Of a stretch of 64,000 nucleotides of DNA, positions 1-13,444 are shown piece after piece. The notes beneath the pieces are model-generated. The model saw only the letters and a list, made by a program, of their open reading frames with translations, searched no databases and was not told where the DNA came from. Source of the DNA: Owenia fusiformis (Eukaryota > Annelida > Polychaeta > Sabellida > Oweniidae); contig CAIIXF020000006.1 of NCBI GenBank assembly GCA_903813345.2, positions 30,858,024-30,922,023 on the forward strand, written 5' to 3'. A program made the translations under genes and the position numbers. The number at the start of each line of letters is the position of its first letter. Position 1 is the first letter of the stretch.

Positions 1-659
1 TGCATAGCATTCATCCTCTCATGTTTTTGCCGAAAAAATTAAGAAAATCGGTTCATAAATAAGCGAGAAATGAACTTATCAGTGCATGAAAATGGTTCTG
101 AGAAAAATGCATTTCAAAATTTTAGTTCTCATAGAAACCAATGGTACAATGATATCTAAAACATAATTTATTCTTCATTTTAACTTGGTTAGACAATCAA
201 CATTGGTTTTTATGAAAGTTTAACATATTTAGAAAAGATTGACATCGAAAAAAAAATTTCAATTTTTTTCAAAAAGTTTTTGGTACCTTAGTGACATCAC
301 TAATGTTTCAAAATATTTTTGATATGTTAAAACATTGAAGTGGCCCATTAAATATGGTATTTTATTATTAAAATAGTGTGTCCTTTGTTCAACCTTTGCA
401 TTGGTGTTAAAAAGATAATCTTTTTTGAAATGCATTAAGAAATATTTGATGATTAAGAAATTTCAACTTTTTTTGAAAAATGGCGGGAAATTTGAATATT
501 TGAGAAATGAAATGCTCACAACTTTTTTTTCAAATTTTTTTTTTGTTCAAAAATCTCTAAAATCACTTTTTAAGTCCTGACGAATAGTAAATGAATGATA
601 AAAAAATATTTTCAAACTTTAGACGGGGACTTTAAGTATTTTGGATTTTAGCTCAGAGA

Positions 660-747
660 TTACCCTTTGCATTCGTTCTACTTCACTTCTTAAAAGAGAG
701 CTTCGTCTTCAGTAGTTTCTATATAACTAGACTTTGCGCGCAGGATA
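660..747. repeat. Short dispersed repeat, copy 1
   Basis: TTACCCTTTGCATTCGTTC then CTTCACTTCTTAAAAGAGAG is shared with 8621-8698. This copy has an extra segment (CTTCAGTAGTTTC) in the middle and a decayed right end (CAGGATA instead of CAGGGTAA). Confidence 0.6.
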
Positions 748-2348
748 CTCTTAGATATATCCGAAGGCTAGTTTCTATGTGGTTTTGATGATATTGTAAA
801 TTGATATAATGAGTATATATATTTGTTACATGTTATGTAGATACATTTACACGTTTTGGAAGAACGCATTGTTCAAAATAATGAGATCTTGATTAAAGAA
901 ATTTCCTCAATTACTTCAACTTTTTGTGGAGGTAATGATAATCGTGTTCACACAATTTTGACTAAGATATTTAGGTTCGTTCACATTTGGCCGCTTTATT
1001 GACTTATCTGTTTGATATATCAGCTATCAATGAATTCAGTTTGGATTGTGACATATCTTTGGGGGGGGGGGTTCACTTTTGACAATTTGGTCCAAAAATA
1101 GCCAAAATCACTTACAATGTGCTCAGAATGATGAAAAACTGTATGATTTTGAAAGAATTTTTGGCCATGGGGTTCGAACCCATCGAACCCCCTGGCCACG
1201 GGTCTGTCTGTTGATAGTTATTTGTTTTCGCCCATTAAATAATCTTCAAAAAGGAGGAGAGGCATTGGAATTACCTAAAATATTTTTAATTCATAATGAT
1301 GGATGTAACTTTGATGTTATAAACCTTCTTTCTGTCATTTCCTAAGCTCGAAAAAATAACTCGATCATCTAGAAAATGATTCATTGTCTTTTCAAATTAA
1401 AAAAGGTAGTAGTAATATTTCAATTTGAACTTGTTTTTCTGTTTTGCAGGCGAGGCATTTCTCTTAAGCTTTAATATTTTTAGAAAAAAGAATTTGATTA
1501 AGGTCTATTGATGGAGAAATTACTGATCATTATGAATTCAGAACACCCTGGGGTTACTCGGGATCAGAATAATAGACACTGTACTCATTTATTCAAAAGT
1601 TAGCAATAACGTTTTTGATTGAAAGACTTAATTACTACTATGAATATTGCAAGCTATGGTTATTATGCATCCTTGTTATTTGCGATCTGTTGTCATAGAT
1701 TGGTTTAGATGGCAAGTTTTCCTCTCGAATGAATACGTTACACTCGATATCATAAATATAATTGATTAATATACCTCATATCAAAGACGCATCAACTTTT
1801 TCTTATGAATTATGAACACTTGACCAGCTTCGCAAATGAAATATTACTTACGAATAGAGGGGTTTCTAAATAACAATAGAATCTCGCTAATTCTCGTTTT
1901 TTCATGAGTTTTTAAGAGATTTGCACTTTTTACCTCCATACTTACTTTTTTATTTTTGTTAGCATGTTTGAATTCAGTGAAAATTGTTCTCTAATAATAG
2001 CTTTGATTTACACAGTTATGTCATTTAAATTATTTTCCATGGCATTTAAAAAAACTTGGGCCAAATCTCCATTGGTGCAATGCAAAAATGTATTAAAACC
2101 TTGGTATGACAACCAACATTTTCATGTATAATCACAATATGTACATTGACAGGATCTCCCAATAGTATGCGATTCGGGTTTCAGACAGATTCAATATACC
2201 TTTTGATAAACCATGAAATTAAGTGACTATTGCAAGTTTCTAGGATTGAAATGAATGATGGTCTGGACAAAGTAAATCAAAGACAAACAAGGGTGACATC
2301 TATTACCTCAGCGTTATTCAGCTATTGAGAAAATATACAATAACGCAG

Positions 2349-2759
2349 ATGCGAGGTAGGTAGTTACCAGTTTCACCACCAGGTGGCTCTTTCGGGTCAG
2401 ATAGCATGGTGGGTATAGTAGAAAGTTCCCTTTAACTTAGATTACATCTGTTTTAGTGGTTCAATTTTCATATAACCCTTATGTATCTAATAGTTATACA
2501 AATTAAAATATGTCCAGTAAATGAAAATGATCTGACCAATACAAGAAAAGATATTTCACTTTTTGTGATTTAACACGGGCTCTATGGAGAATCAACCTAG
2601 AAGTCACACTTTCAAAAATAATTACATTTTCAAACTTGATAAACAATTTTCGAAACCATATTTCTAGATGTACTTTTACATGTAAATTTCAAATATGACA
2701 TCGCTTTGACTGAATTTTGAATATTAAATGACGTAAATCAAGATATTTCTACTCGCATC
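2349..2759. mobile_element. MITE with ATGCGAGTAG inverted ends, copy 1
   Basis: About 410 bp, beginning ATGCGAGGTAG and ending CTACTCGCAT. It is closely matched along its whole length by the copy at 25236-25656, including the words CACCACCAGGTGGCT and AATGACGTAAATCAAGAT. No coding frame. Confidence 0.75.
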
Positions 2760-3738
2760 TAGTCTATTTGCATTGAACGGTGTATGATAATATTCAGTCT
2801 GTGTTTTATATCAGATGTGTTTGATGTTTATTTATAAACAGAAGTAACCTTCTTATCATCAGTATTGAGAATCCTCATCCCAATTTTTCGAAATCCTCTT
2901 AGATCTATCAACACCTGATGATTTGTATGACAGGGATCGAGATTAACTTCCTGTTATATACATCCAGAGATAATACACCCAATAGATTTACTTCGCAATC
3001 TCCACTGAGAAAAGCGTTGATATGTATATACTGAGTGTATTTATCTCGGGCATAATGAAAGAAGTCGTTATGTTTCTGGTCAGTATCATTTACTCAGTTG
3101 GAGGGGTAACTAATCTCTGCAATGAATACACCTTTCTTCTTAACCGCTAACTAGAGTTTTACCTTGTACAAAGGTGGGTGTTCTACAATTTCCTGAGTTC
3201 TCAAATAATGCTAGAGCTAATATATATGGCAAACAGATTCAGTGTTTTCCAGTTTCATTTGCAATGGAAATGATTTGATTAACAGAAGAGCTTCATGTTT
3301 TCACAAACGTTTTCCTTGTTACTAGATTGGAATTAAGGTAGAACGAGGCGATTGTATAACCTGGCTTATATTAACTTGCTCTCTTTGGAGGACCAATGTA
3401 TACATGTATTTGTGTACTGGACGAAATGCGCAATGGCCTTACATACGAATTCTATTGGTTTAGAAATAGATGATACTCTAAAATGCACATGGCTTAAACA
3501 GTCAGTAAGTTACGAGCCATGCGCGTTTCGTGTATTAAGTTTGCCCTTGTATAGATACATTTCTACTTTAATCATGAATAATTTTCTAACAAATGTTTCT
3601 TGTGCAAGGGAATTTCAATTAGTTACCACCTCTATTTTTGATATGAGATGAAGAGTAACGTCCAATCAATGTCACGTACAAGACGAAATTAGAATTACAA
3701 AGAGAATGCCTGCTCATTACTTCCCTACAGGAAACCTG

Positions 3739-4823
3739 AGGCCTATACCTTATTCATGAAGCCATCGTAGTCAATACGTATGACGTAAACAAATACGAAC
3801 CCGCAAACCTGTCGTAACGCATACGTTTGCGATACGATACTGTCTTATTCACAAAACTATGCGCGCCAAAATACGAACACAAACCGATCGTATCATGTTT
3901 AAAACACATGTTAGGCACATGGGCACCTGTAAATGTCAGTGTGAGATTGTGAATTTACACTTTTCTGGCCAATGTCCACACATTTCTGAGTCAGAATATG
4001 AAGTTCTTTAAAATTCATTTTGATAAGTCGACATTCTTGCAATCGTAACATAGTAAACGAGGTTCAATCAATATTGTTGTAGAAATCACCCAATATTAAA
4101 CTTTGGTTGATGAGTTCAAATTTTATTTGGTTAGAAATATCACATACATTTGCAAATGACCAACTGCCCCAGCCCTACATCGGGGAATAAGGTCATCCAT
4201 TTGGAGTCGATACCGTCTTATAACTTCGTCATACACCAACAGTTCAAATCTGTCATGAAAGATCCTATCATGTTTCGTCTTTCTCCGACATATCATTTTG
4301 CAACAGCAGCAATGCCATTTCATCTTTTAATCCGTTCATGGATGACGTATTATTATGACGTCAAGGTCAAATTTGAACGGATTATTTATCAACGAAGAAG
4401 CGCAATGCGATGCCAATACGCACAGATCGTAACTAATTAATTTATCCAAATTGATAGCATATGAAAATAGAAAATCAATGAATTATTATTTAATCCACGA
4501 TGCTTTAAATTCTTCAAAAACGAATAAACTAAATTGGATCGTGATCGTCTGCATACTTTCTAAACGCCTATATATTAAAACATTTGAAAATATAAAGTTT
4601 TAATGGTAAACTTTTGAGTTAAAAATGGTACGTTTATACGCACTGGTTGAGCATGGTCTGGAGGTGACGCGTAAATTATGGTTAATTTTACGATTATCGT
4701 AAAGTGTTCGTATGACGTCATACGAGTGTGCGAGCTTACGTAACCTTCATGAATACAAAAAAGGCGGTCACGCATCCGTTACGTCAGGTTCGTGGCCATA
4801 CGTAAACTTCATGAATAAGGCCT
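3739..4823 (-). mobile_element. PIF/Harbinger-type non-autonomous transposon, copy 1
   Basis: A 1085-bp element with inverted ends AGGCCTTATTCATGAA; this copy has a TATA-type insertion in its left end. It is flanked by CTG on both sides. On the minus strand it holds a 66-codon remnant (4123-4323) containing HDRFELLVYDEVIRRYRL, which resembles the N-terminal part of Harbinger (HARBI1-like) nucleases. The DDE catalytic part is absent, so it cannot move itself. Confidence 0.75.
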
Positions 4824-4826
4824 CTG

Positions 4827-5911
4827 AGGCCTTATTCATGAAGCCATCGTAGTCAATACGTATGACGTAAACAAATACGAACCCGCAAACCTGTCGTAAC
4901 GCATACGTTTGCGATACGATACTGTCTTATTCACAAAACTATGCGCGCCAAAATACGAACACAAACCGATCGTATCATGTTTAAAACACATGTTAGGCAC
5001 ATGGGCACCTGTAAATGTCAGTGTGAGATTGTGAATTTACACTTTTCTGGCCAATGTCCACACATTTCTGCGTCAGAATATGAAGTTCTTTAAAATTTAT
5101 TTTGATAAGTCGACATTCTTGCAATCGTAACATAGTAAACGAGGTTCAATCAATATTGTTGTAGAAATCACCCAATATTAAACTTTGGTTGATGAGTTCA
5201 AATTTTATTTGGTTAGAAATATCACATACATTTGCAAATGACCAACTGCCCCAGCCCTACATCGGGGAATAAGGTCATCCATTTGGAGTCGATACCGTCT
5301 TATAACTTCGTCATACACCAACAGTTCAAATCTGTCATGAAAGATCCTATCATGTTTCGTCTTTCTCCGACATATCATTTTGCAACAGCAGCAATGCCAT
5401 TTCATCTTTTGATCCGTTCATGGATGACGTATTATTATGACGTCAAGGTCAAATTTGAACGGATTATTTATCAACGAAGAAGCGCAATTGCGATGCCAAT
5501 ACGCACAGATCGTAACTAATTAATTTATCCAAATTGATAGCATATGAAAATAGAAAATCAATGAATTATTATTTAATCCACGATGCTTTAAATTCTTCAA
5601 AAACGAATAAACTAAATTGGATCGTGATCGTCTGCATACTTTCTAAACGCCTATATATTAAAACATTTGAAAATATAAAGTTTTAATGGTAAACTTTTGA
5701 GTTAAAAATGGTACGTTTATACGCACTGGTTGAGCATGGTCTGGAGGTGACGCGTAAATTTAAATTATGGTTAATTTTACGATTATCGTAAAGTGTTCGT
5801 ATGACGTCATACGAGTGTGCGAGCTTACGTAACCTTCATGAATACAAAAAGGCGGTCACGCATCCGTTACGTCAGGTTCGTGGCCATACGTAAACTTCAT
5901 GAATAAGGCCT
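4827..5911 (-). mobile_element. PIF/Harbinger-type non-autonomous transposon, copy 2, head-to-tail with copy 1
   Basis: Nearly identical to copy 1 (a handful of substitutions and small indels, for example an added T near 5488 and an added AATTTA near 5758) and separated from it by only CTG. CAG follows the right end, so the three flanking triplets CTG, CTG and CAG fit a CWG-type 3-bp target. It carries the same 66-codon remnant (5205-5405, minus strand). Confidence 0.75.
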
Positions 5912-5914
5912 CAG

Positions 5915-8900
5915 ACTTCACAAAAGTTCTTCAAACTTTTAATTGGCTGAATCCAATCATCACCCGCTTTTGTTTTCCAATATGTTACTTACAAACAAGA
6001 GAGATTTAATCAACGCATCTCTTGTTTACATGAAGTTTTTACTCACTAATTGTCTTATGTGAATGTGTGAAATACGTTTTCTTTTTATCTTACATGTATG
6101 GTGTATATGACTTCAATTCGTTACCATGGTTTTACCATGGAGTATAATGTAATAGGAGACTCATCTCCACGACGTACGTGTACATTTTCTTAGATCGTGT
6201 AATGTCATTGTCCTTATCACATCTAAAAATTCAAGGAACAACGGAAATATGATTACAGTTTCACAGAATTGGGGTTTGATCAGTTTTTTTTAGTTTCGCT
6301 CGAATTCACCATAAGGGATATCACTGGCATGGCTTAAGGTTTAACTTGCCCGTTAGTATCATTGAGACTCAAGCTATAAGAAAATCATTGTCTGATTCAA
6401 GTGGGAATTAATTTACTTGAATTCCACTTTGGGATCTCAGATCTTATTGCAAACAGCTTCAGTTCAACGATATATTTCTCTAACAGGCCTTTAACAAATC
6501 GATATTCGTCCGTTTTTGTTCGAAGATTACTTAGGATATTTCTTTTTACATGTAATTGAACTACACGCCTGGTTGATATATATTATGATGCATAACCACT
6601 CTAGTACTGCAATTTCTGTCAGTATTACGTTATGGCTTATGATAGGGTCGACGTCTTTCCTGAATTCCTAAAATGTATCTCCACTTTCGAGCTCGGCTAT
6701 TGAGCTTTACTTACAAATTCAACAGTTTTACTTTTTACTTACAGTCTAAGCTTTCAGACACATTTATCTCACTTTTCCTTTCGTGATTATCCCAATTATG
6801 AGCGTCTTTATAGTTGATATTCGAAATCTTGACGTCAATACACGGATTCCTTACAGTCAAGTTTCCCAATCTTCGGCCTTTGGGGTATGTTTTTAACCTG
6901 ATGAAAACGCTAGTATATGTTTGCAGAACACATGCAACTTGATAATATAATGCATATTTGTAAACGTTAACCATCCTAAACAATGAGTATAGAATTGATA
7001 TTGGACGTTTGTTTGGGCAGCATTTTTGGATCATTTTTACACTTCACACACAAGGAACGTATTTTCAGAGAGCTATATAAAATCATAGACTTTCAAAAAA
7101 CTGACAGTGGATTAAAGAGATCGACTTATATTTAAACCCCACAATGGGCCCATTACTATATATAATATCAAATTATCGATAGAATCATAATACAATATAG
7201 GACATTCCTGATTCAAGTAAAATATCAATATATGGATAAATTGATAAGACGGCAAGAAAGGGGTTCTTTAATCTAATAATAAAACAAAATGGTTCCACGT
7301 CACATAGGTTAAACGTTGAAAATAAGTCTCAAATGGATATACGTAAACTATGTTTAGTGGTGGTTGACCATCCATATATCAATACGTCCAAATAGAAATA
7401 GTGTAGCCCTCCAAATCAGATGTACATTTCAAATCGCGTGATCTTGTTTCTTATGCCATCAAAGAGCTTGATGGGTGATGCTTGGAGAGGAATTAATACA
7501 AACTCAAGCTGTTTTCCCAATCCAGTTACTGCAACTGTATTTAGAATGATATGCAAATTATGGAAATCATTAACTATGTAAACTGAACGCTATCAGTTTA
7601 ATGCCCATGGGCACTAAAACGACGAGGTCTCAAATGTTTTTTCGAGCTGTAAGATATCATTACGTCAACGACCGTTAGCAACAACATTTCCCAATAAGAT
7701 GTAAAACAATTGTGATGGGCCTAATTTAATCACTGCCGAATCCAATTAATTTGAACATTTGTCTTAACGTGAGTTCGTGCGTCTAGTTTAAATCAGATTT
7801 CTATTCACAAAAAGTATTACCTTTTCTATTTGCCATAAGGGTCTTCCATTACACCTTTAAAAGAATCTACTTAAGTGACTTTTCACAATTACAATGTCTT
7901 CTAACCGAGAGTAAAACTCTTGCTCTTTTCAGGTCAGGGGTTTCAGGTCATAATCTGTTGGTGTTGTTCACGTCGTCATTTTCATTAGTATGAATTGCAC
8001 GTACACCATATTATAAAGGGACCTCGTACAGAGTCAAACCCAACGATTCTTGACGTTCGAATAACAGCGATTTCCGACGCGTTGTAATCTACGCATCCTT
8101 AATTAATAATTTTGATGAGTTATACACAGAGCCACACAGAGAATATACATGTAGATAGCGTCCCAGGCGAGGGCATAGCTGCGAATATTACCAGACTTCG
8201 GCATGTTTTACACAGGTTGATAGACATGGTGATGAGTTCTGGATAATATATCGTAGCCTCACTAATTAAGATTCCAAACATATACATGATATCAGCGCCA
8301 ATTAGGTTGATGGTGAACCCAGCGCCCTGTTGGTGTAATGTAATTTGTGTCCGAATAATTTGCAACGTTTATACAATACTTTGAAGCGACAACAAAGATG
8401 AATGCATAAAGTAAAATCTCAGATGTGATATTATTGTTTCATATTATCTTTTCCTCATACATATTTGTACTGATTCGACTTGATGTAAATAGGAAGATTT
8501 TGTGACTTTCAATCAAGCCATGCTCATATATAAAGCCACGTGATTAGTTAATACTAAACCTTACATGATTGGAATTTCACTCATGTAAAAATAAGCACTA
8601 CAATCCCAAAATAGAATGTTTTACCCTTTGCATTCGTTTCACTTCACTTCTTAAAAGAGAGTTTCGTAGTTTAACTATAGACTCTGCACGCAGGGTAAGA
8701 ATGTTTGAGATTTCGGGGAAATACCTAATGTCGCAAAAATTAAGAAGCTAAATTTATTTTTTCAAAGAATAGGACCAGCAATTTACACGTCAAGTGAATT
8801 ATTTGCTGAGGAGTTTAAGCTTGTATATAAAATCGAAACGCCAAGCTATACGTATGACCAATAGCCCATACAAATGCATCGCTTAAAATATTTTCCGTTC

Positions 8901-9028
8901 ACGTTTAGGTTGTGTTAAACATTGCAAGCTTAAACTCCCTATTGACTAGAACATGAGCATCATCCGAATAGAGTGATGATGTCTTCGAGGAAGGTATATA
9001 AGAGACAACATACATATTCAATATAGTT
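5915..9028. other. Intergenic, no gene recognised
   Basis: Contains only the short repeat at 8621-8698 and scattered small palindromes such as ACCATGGTTTTACCATGG at 6123. The 99-codon frame at 6735-7034 (minus) is unrecognised. Confidence 0.6.
8621..8698. repeat. Short dispersed repeat, copy 2, with TTACCCT inverted ends
   Basis: A 78-bp unit starting TTACCCTTTGC and ending GCACGCAGGGTAA, so its ends are inverted repeats, as in a very short MITE. It matches 660-747. Confidence 0.6.
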
Positions 9029-10667
9029 AAAGGAGTTGGGTAAACAAGGCCATTTTAAGCCCCACCTGATTTTCAAGTTTTCTCTTTATTTTATTAATCT
9101 ATGTGGTATATGTGTTTCAAAAATGTATGAAAATTTAGGTCAAGGTCATATTCCCCAGGTCAAGGTCAAATTAAAAAAATTCATTATTTTCTACCAAAAT
9201 ATACCTTTTTGGTTAAAATATCACAAATATCTGTAGGAATTTAGTCTCATAGAGGTTGGAATTACAATATATAGTAAATTGGCAATTTGCCAATAATGAG
9301 ATATTTATATTAATATCTTCCGCCCTTCCCACGTAACACTGAAAGAGAACAAAAGTACCTAAAATAATGAAAATTCTTTATTATTTTTAATTCATTTAAA
9401 TTCAGAATGTTCATTTCATGATTTGACTCGTAAAGTAATGTTTATTTTTTATGAGAAATATGTCCTGCTTCCTGTTAGCGACATAGGGAATGCTAAAAAC
9501 CACATACTAAACACACACACTGTATATATTATAATTCAACATAATGATATTATTCAACATAATTTTAAAGCAACTATTAAGTTTATTATCAATCATTCTG
9601 ATAATGTCTAGGAAACAGTAAGTACAGATAACGGAGATAATCACTTCTTGGAGATCACCTAAAAGGTGAAAAACATCTAAAATCTCAACACATTTCATCA
9701 TTGGCTTGTTAATGAAATAACAATGAAACATTTTCTGATTAGTTTTACTCATCATCACTTGAACTACCTGATTCAGATGTTGTGCACATATAACCACTTG
9801 ATGTTTCAGGTATTTTAGCATCTAAAATTTTATAATGCCCTTGCAGAGGTTTTTCTTTGGCTTTGTAACCCTCGTGCCTAGCGTTAGAGTACATGTATAT
9901 TAGTCTCAGTATATATATATGGTTCGTTTTGAATCTAGACGACAGTTATTGCATATTATCTGTCCAACTTTGGCATTCTTGACTTGTGAAGCTAAATCTT
10001 GTGTAACCTTTCTCCGTTTTCTAGGAGAATTTACCTGCTTCCTACATATAATGCAGCATGAATAGCATTTGGCCATTTTGAATAATCAACAAAAATGGCA
10101 GGCAAAATTTTCTATAAAGTTCTAAAATTCACATCGAGCATAATAAGTCTCCATCAAAATTATTCTTTGTATGCAACAATATAACATTTATGTAACTAAA
10201 GAAGCACTTATTAGAGTGGAGACTTGTTATGCTCTATGTGAAAACACTCAAAGGATTACTACCTCCAGTGAATAAAAATGTCACCCAGACTCGGCATGAA
10301 ATGTCCTTTCAAAGCTTTACTTACCTCTAAACTGTACATATTGTTTAAATCAATTGTATGTATGGATCAAATAAATATATATTTACATAATCCTGGACAG
10401 ATAAATCAAAAACATTCATTCATAGCTGAGTAAATTGGAATTCATCAAGAGGGTTGAAAAATATGTGAATTTTTTTCCTTCTGGCCCCCACCCTCTTTGA
10501 AGGTCTCCAGACACCGTAACAATTTTTTCTAAATTTTTTAAAAAATACTACCCAAAAATATAGACTTCAATCTATGCATTTCTGATGTTTTTTTCTCCTA
10601 TTCTTAAAAAAAGTTTTTTCACACTTCAATTGGGGCACTCTCTGTTGCTAGTTTACCCAACTCCTTT
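9029..10667 (-). mobile_element. 1.64-kb inverted-repeat element with a broken small Cys-rich reading frame
   Basis: The ends are perfect inverted repeats: AAAGGAGTTGGGTAAAC at 9029 and its reverse complement at 10651-10667. Target duplication is not clear. Inside, on the minus strand, a frame at 10076-9906 encodes 56 residues starting MAKCYSCCIICRK and containing IICNNCR: two CxxC-type pairs that could bind zinc. A second frame, 9894-9745 (49 residues), starts MYSNARHEGYKAKEKP and ends in an acidic SGSSSDDE tail. The two frames are offset across an (AT)n run at 9911-9920, so a slippage indel may have split one gene. No transposase motif was recognised. Confidence 0.6.
9745..10076 (-). pseudogene. 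Split small Cys-rich protein inside the 9029-10667 element
   Basis: Upstream part (10076-9906): C-x2-CC-x2-C at residues 4-10 and C-x2-C near residue 44, with a basic stretch SPRKRRK between them. Downstream part (9894-9745): mixed charge, ending in an acidic tail. They lie end to end in different frames, separated by a dinucleotide run. The layout is what a small DNA-binding protein broken by one indel would look like. I do not recognise the family. Confidence 0.35.
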
Positions 10668-12171
10668 GTAGAGATATGTCCCTACTAAAGAATAGCTTTA
10701 GAAAGTCCGCCCTACGTATCCATTTCAGGTCTTCCATTTCAGTTTCATATATGTACATGTTCCCGGGGCCTATGGTATGCATTGTACTCTGTGATTCCAT
10801 TTCTGTTACATTTTAACTATTTAATCAGTGAATCTATTCCACACGTGTGTTTCAGTTACGTTTTAATTTTGCTATTTAGTCCGTGGTTTAAGGGAACGGT
10901 CATGGAAAAGCATATGAATGGGTAACCTACAGTATGCACAAATGTTGTTTCTTTCAATGCCTATAGTCGAATAACGGCTACTTGGTTTCAGGACTCACAT
11001 TTTGGTTTTGTTAATATACAAGTAATCCATAATACAGAATAAGGATCATAATATAATGGTTACCTTTGTAAACATGAGGGTAGATACACGAGACGATGGG
11101 ACATCGCATATGGAGAACATAGTTAAACGATTTTGACTCTACAGGGGCAGATCTAAAGAGTTTCGTAGAATTCGTATTTACTTTATCTTCGACTCTCACT
11201 CTCCCATTTGTTAAACTATATTATCTGCTTTAAATGGGCTTATTAGCTTTTTGCGGATTATTAATTGATGTAGATGTAGACTTCCAAGGTGTTATACTAA
11301 CATAGATGGAGCAACTGAAACTTTGTGATGTATTTACTGACAGCCTTTGGGGGTTAACAATTTTATCCTGGCTTCTTAGCCACTAATGATGACTCGCAAT
11401 CGCTAGAATAATTCGAGGAGAGACTTGAATGCCAACATTTACAAAGAATACATGTCACCCCTTGAGAAATATAAGTCGATTTGACTTTTTATTGGACAGT
11501 GTATTTTATTGGAACCTTCACTTCTGTCAAATTATGTCCATACATCAAAAACAAATCCAATTTTTACAAGATAAGATTGTCTACGGAAATAGCATTTATT
11601 ATACGTTATCGTATTATATGATAATATTTACCCATCTGTCTTATAATCTAATGTGATATTGTTTAAGAAATCGTTAGATTATCTCGGATAATGCCCACCA
11701 AGCGGGAAATAACTGCTAGCTTTGTTAGTTAACAAATGATGTACGCAGACATTAAATAAGAATAATTATCATGTGATCATCATCACAACGAATACCAAAA
11801 GTATTTTGGGATGTCTCACATCAAAGTTATTCATTAAAGGAGTTATTTTTCATGGAGTTATTTATCAAAGGAGTTATTTGTGTCCTAATCATTAGGTTGT
11901 ATACGAATCATTGTACTTTATAACGTCCACGTACAAGGGTATCTTCAATTTGTGTGAAATCACTTTGCTAACGTCACTGGTTGTCAATTACCCACTCTCC
12001 CATTTGTCCCAGACTTCCTATTGCTAACAATAGTATTCATCACTTGGCACAGTAATGAGAGGGCGAGGTGCGAGAGGAAAATTACATAATAATTATAGCA
12101 TCTCTTTCGCACGGATTTAACAGAAAATGTGCTCTCTGGGGTTGTCTTCCTTTATAATGACTTTATTTATA

Positions 12172-12368
12172 AAGGTTATTTAATGGGAGAGAGCCGGGAG
12201 AGATGGAATATGAATTTTATTTCGAGAGAAAATATGATATTGACCAAGGATAATATCAGCCGAGCGATAGCCCGAGTGTCAATAATATATTTTCCGAGGC
12301 CAATATTATATTTTCTCGAGGAGAAAATCATATTCCATCCCGACCATCAGAAATATAACCTATTTATT
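12172..12368. mobile_element. Fold-back MITE of about 200 bp
   Basis: The left arm (GGAATATGAATTTTATTTCG then AGAGAAAATATGATATTG) is the imperfect reverse complement of the right arm (CCAATATTATATTTTCTCGA then GGAGAAAATCATATTCC). Pairing extends outward to AGGTTAT/ATAACCT. No frame of its own. Its A+T-rich arms make it a strong hairpin. Confidence 0.6.
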
Positions 12369-13066
12369 CCATAATATTTTTCTGAAACTTCTGATACAAT
12401 TTAATTTATCGAATAACATTTTCAACTTTTATTTGGCCTTTTTATTAGTAAGTGGAGAACATATCCAAGGAGGGAGCTTTTGACAGTTTTGGCTAAAAAA
12501 TGCGAAAAGTGCTCAGAATGATGGAAACTGCATATGAATTTGAAAGCTTCCGCTTGCAAAGCTCCCATTGCTACGGGCCTGCAAGTGTAAGCATTTGTGA
12601 GTTGAAATGTGTTCATTTGTGATACTACCGATTCATTTTTAGTCAACATAGATTGTGATACACCATTTCAAAAATCTCCTGCATTTGGCATGATGTTATC
12701 AGTCAGTTAGTCAACAGTTAATGTGTTTGCCATCTTGGATTATCCTTATAATATCCAGGGCTATAAATCACCTGGAGATGTATGAAAAATATGGGTTTTC
12801 AGATTTAATTCATTAGTTTTAGATATGTGGAGACAATTAGGTCATAAATTACAGATGTTGAAGTTATCGATATGGAAAATCCATCAAACGGACTACTAAT
12901 CACATGCTTCAGCGCCTATGTATCCAATCTTTCCCCGACAGGCGATAACTTCCATTTACACGGAAAACAATTGTAATGCCAGAACCCATTTGTGTGTTGC
13001 TGGTACATTTGGCATACACTATGGACTTGAGGAGATAAGTAAATAAGCGCAAGTGCCACAAAGAGA

Positions 13067-13276
13067 AAATTCAAATAGAAAAGTAAACTGGAAGTACCTA
13101 ACCAGGCACTGGGAAAGGAATCTGATGCCCGGCATCCCAATGAACTAACGTGCAAAGAAATAGCACCCTCCGAACACAGGCCTCCAGAACTCGTACCTCC
13201 TTCTTCCTCTACTTGGAAGAAGGAGGGAACTTTGTGGATGATGTCTGGAACCCTTCGTTCGGAGGATGAGAAATAG
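13067..13276 (+). pseudogene. GC-richer open stretch, possible exon or retroposed remnant
   Basis: A frame reading SKLEVPNQALGKESDARHP through LRSEDEK then TAG stays open for about 68 codons in DNA that is clearly less AT-rich than its surroundings. The opposite strand is open too (12916-13284), so openness alone proves little. No start codon at its head, no family recognised. Confidence 0.15.
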
Positions 13277-13410
13277 TGATACAAACCACTAACACTCCTT
13301 CCCTATTCAATCCTAAGACCATAGCACATTTTTTTCAAACTGTAGTCATTATATTACAAGTAGAAGAACAATTGGAAAAACGATACTTAGATATAATATA
13401 AAACGAGCTA

Positions 13411-13444
13411 TTTGGGACACTCTACGAATATAGGGTGTCCCAAA
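13411..13444. repeat. Hairpin of CAGGGTGTCCC-like transposon ends
   Basis: TTTGGGACACTCT and AGGGTGTCCCAAA form a 13-bp inverted repeat around an 8-base spacer. The right half resembles the AGGGTGTCCCAAAA ends of mariner-like elements, facing outward. It could be the remains of two abutting elements or a mini-palindrome. Confidence 0.5.

Larger units (their letters stand above)
1..3738. other. Intergenic, no gene recognised
   Basis: AT-rich DNA with long A and T runs, an 11-G run at 1062-1072, the short repeat at 660-747 and the MITE at 2349-2759. The 88- and 99-codon frames (1079-1345, 3352-3651) have no recognisable domain. Confidence 0.6.

Noticed and set aside
1165-1185. GGGTTCGAACCC, a tRNA B-box-like word
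   Set aside because: No A box, acceptor stem or anticodon arm can be built around it; more likely a chance palindrome or a decayed SINE fragment.
4150-4440. Plus-strand 96-codon frame, repeated at 5232-5519
   Set aside because: It overlaps the Harbinger-like fragment on the opposite strand, and its end changes between the two copies through an indel.
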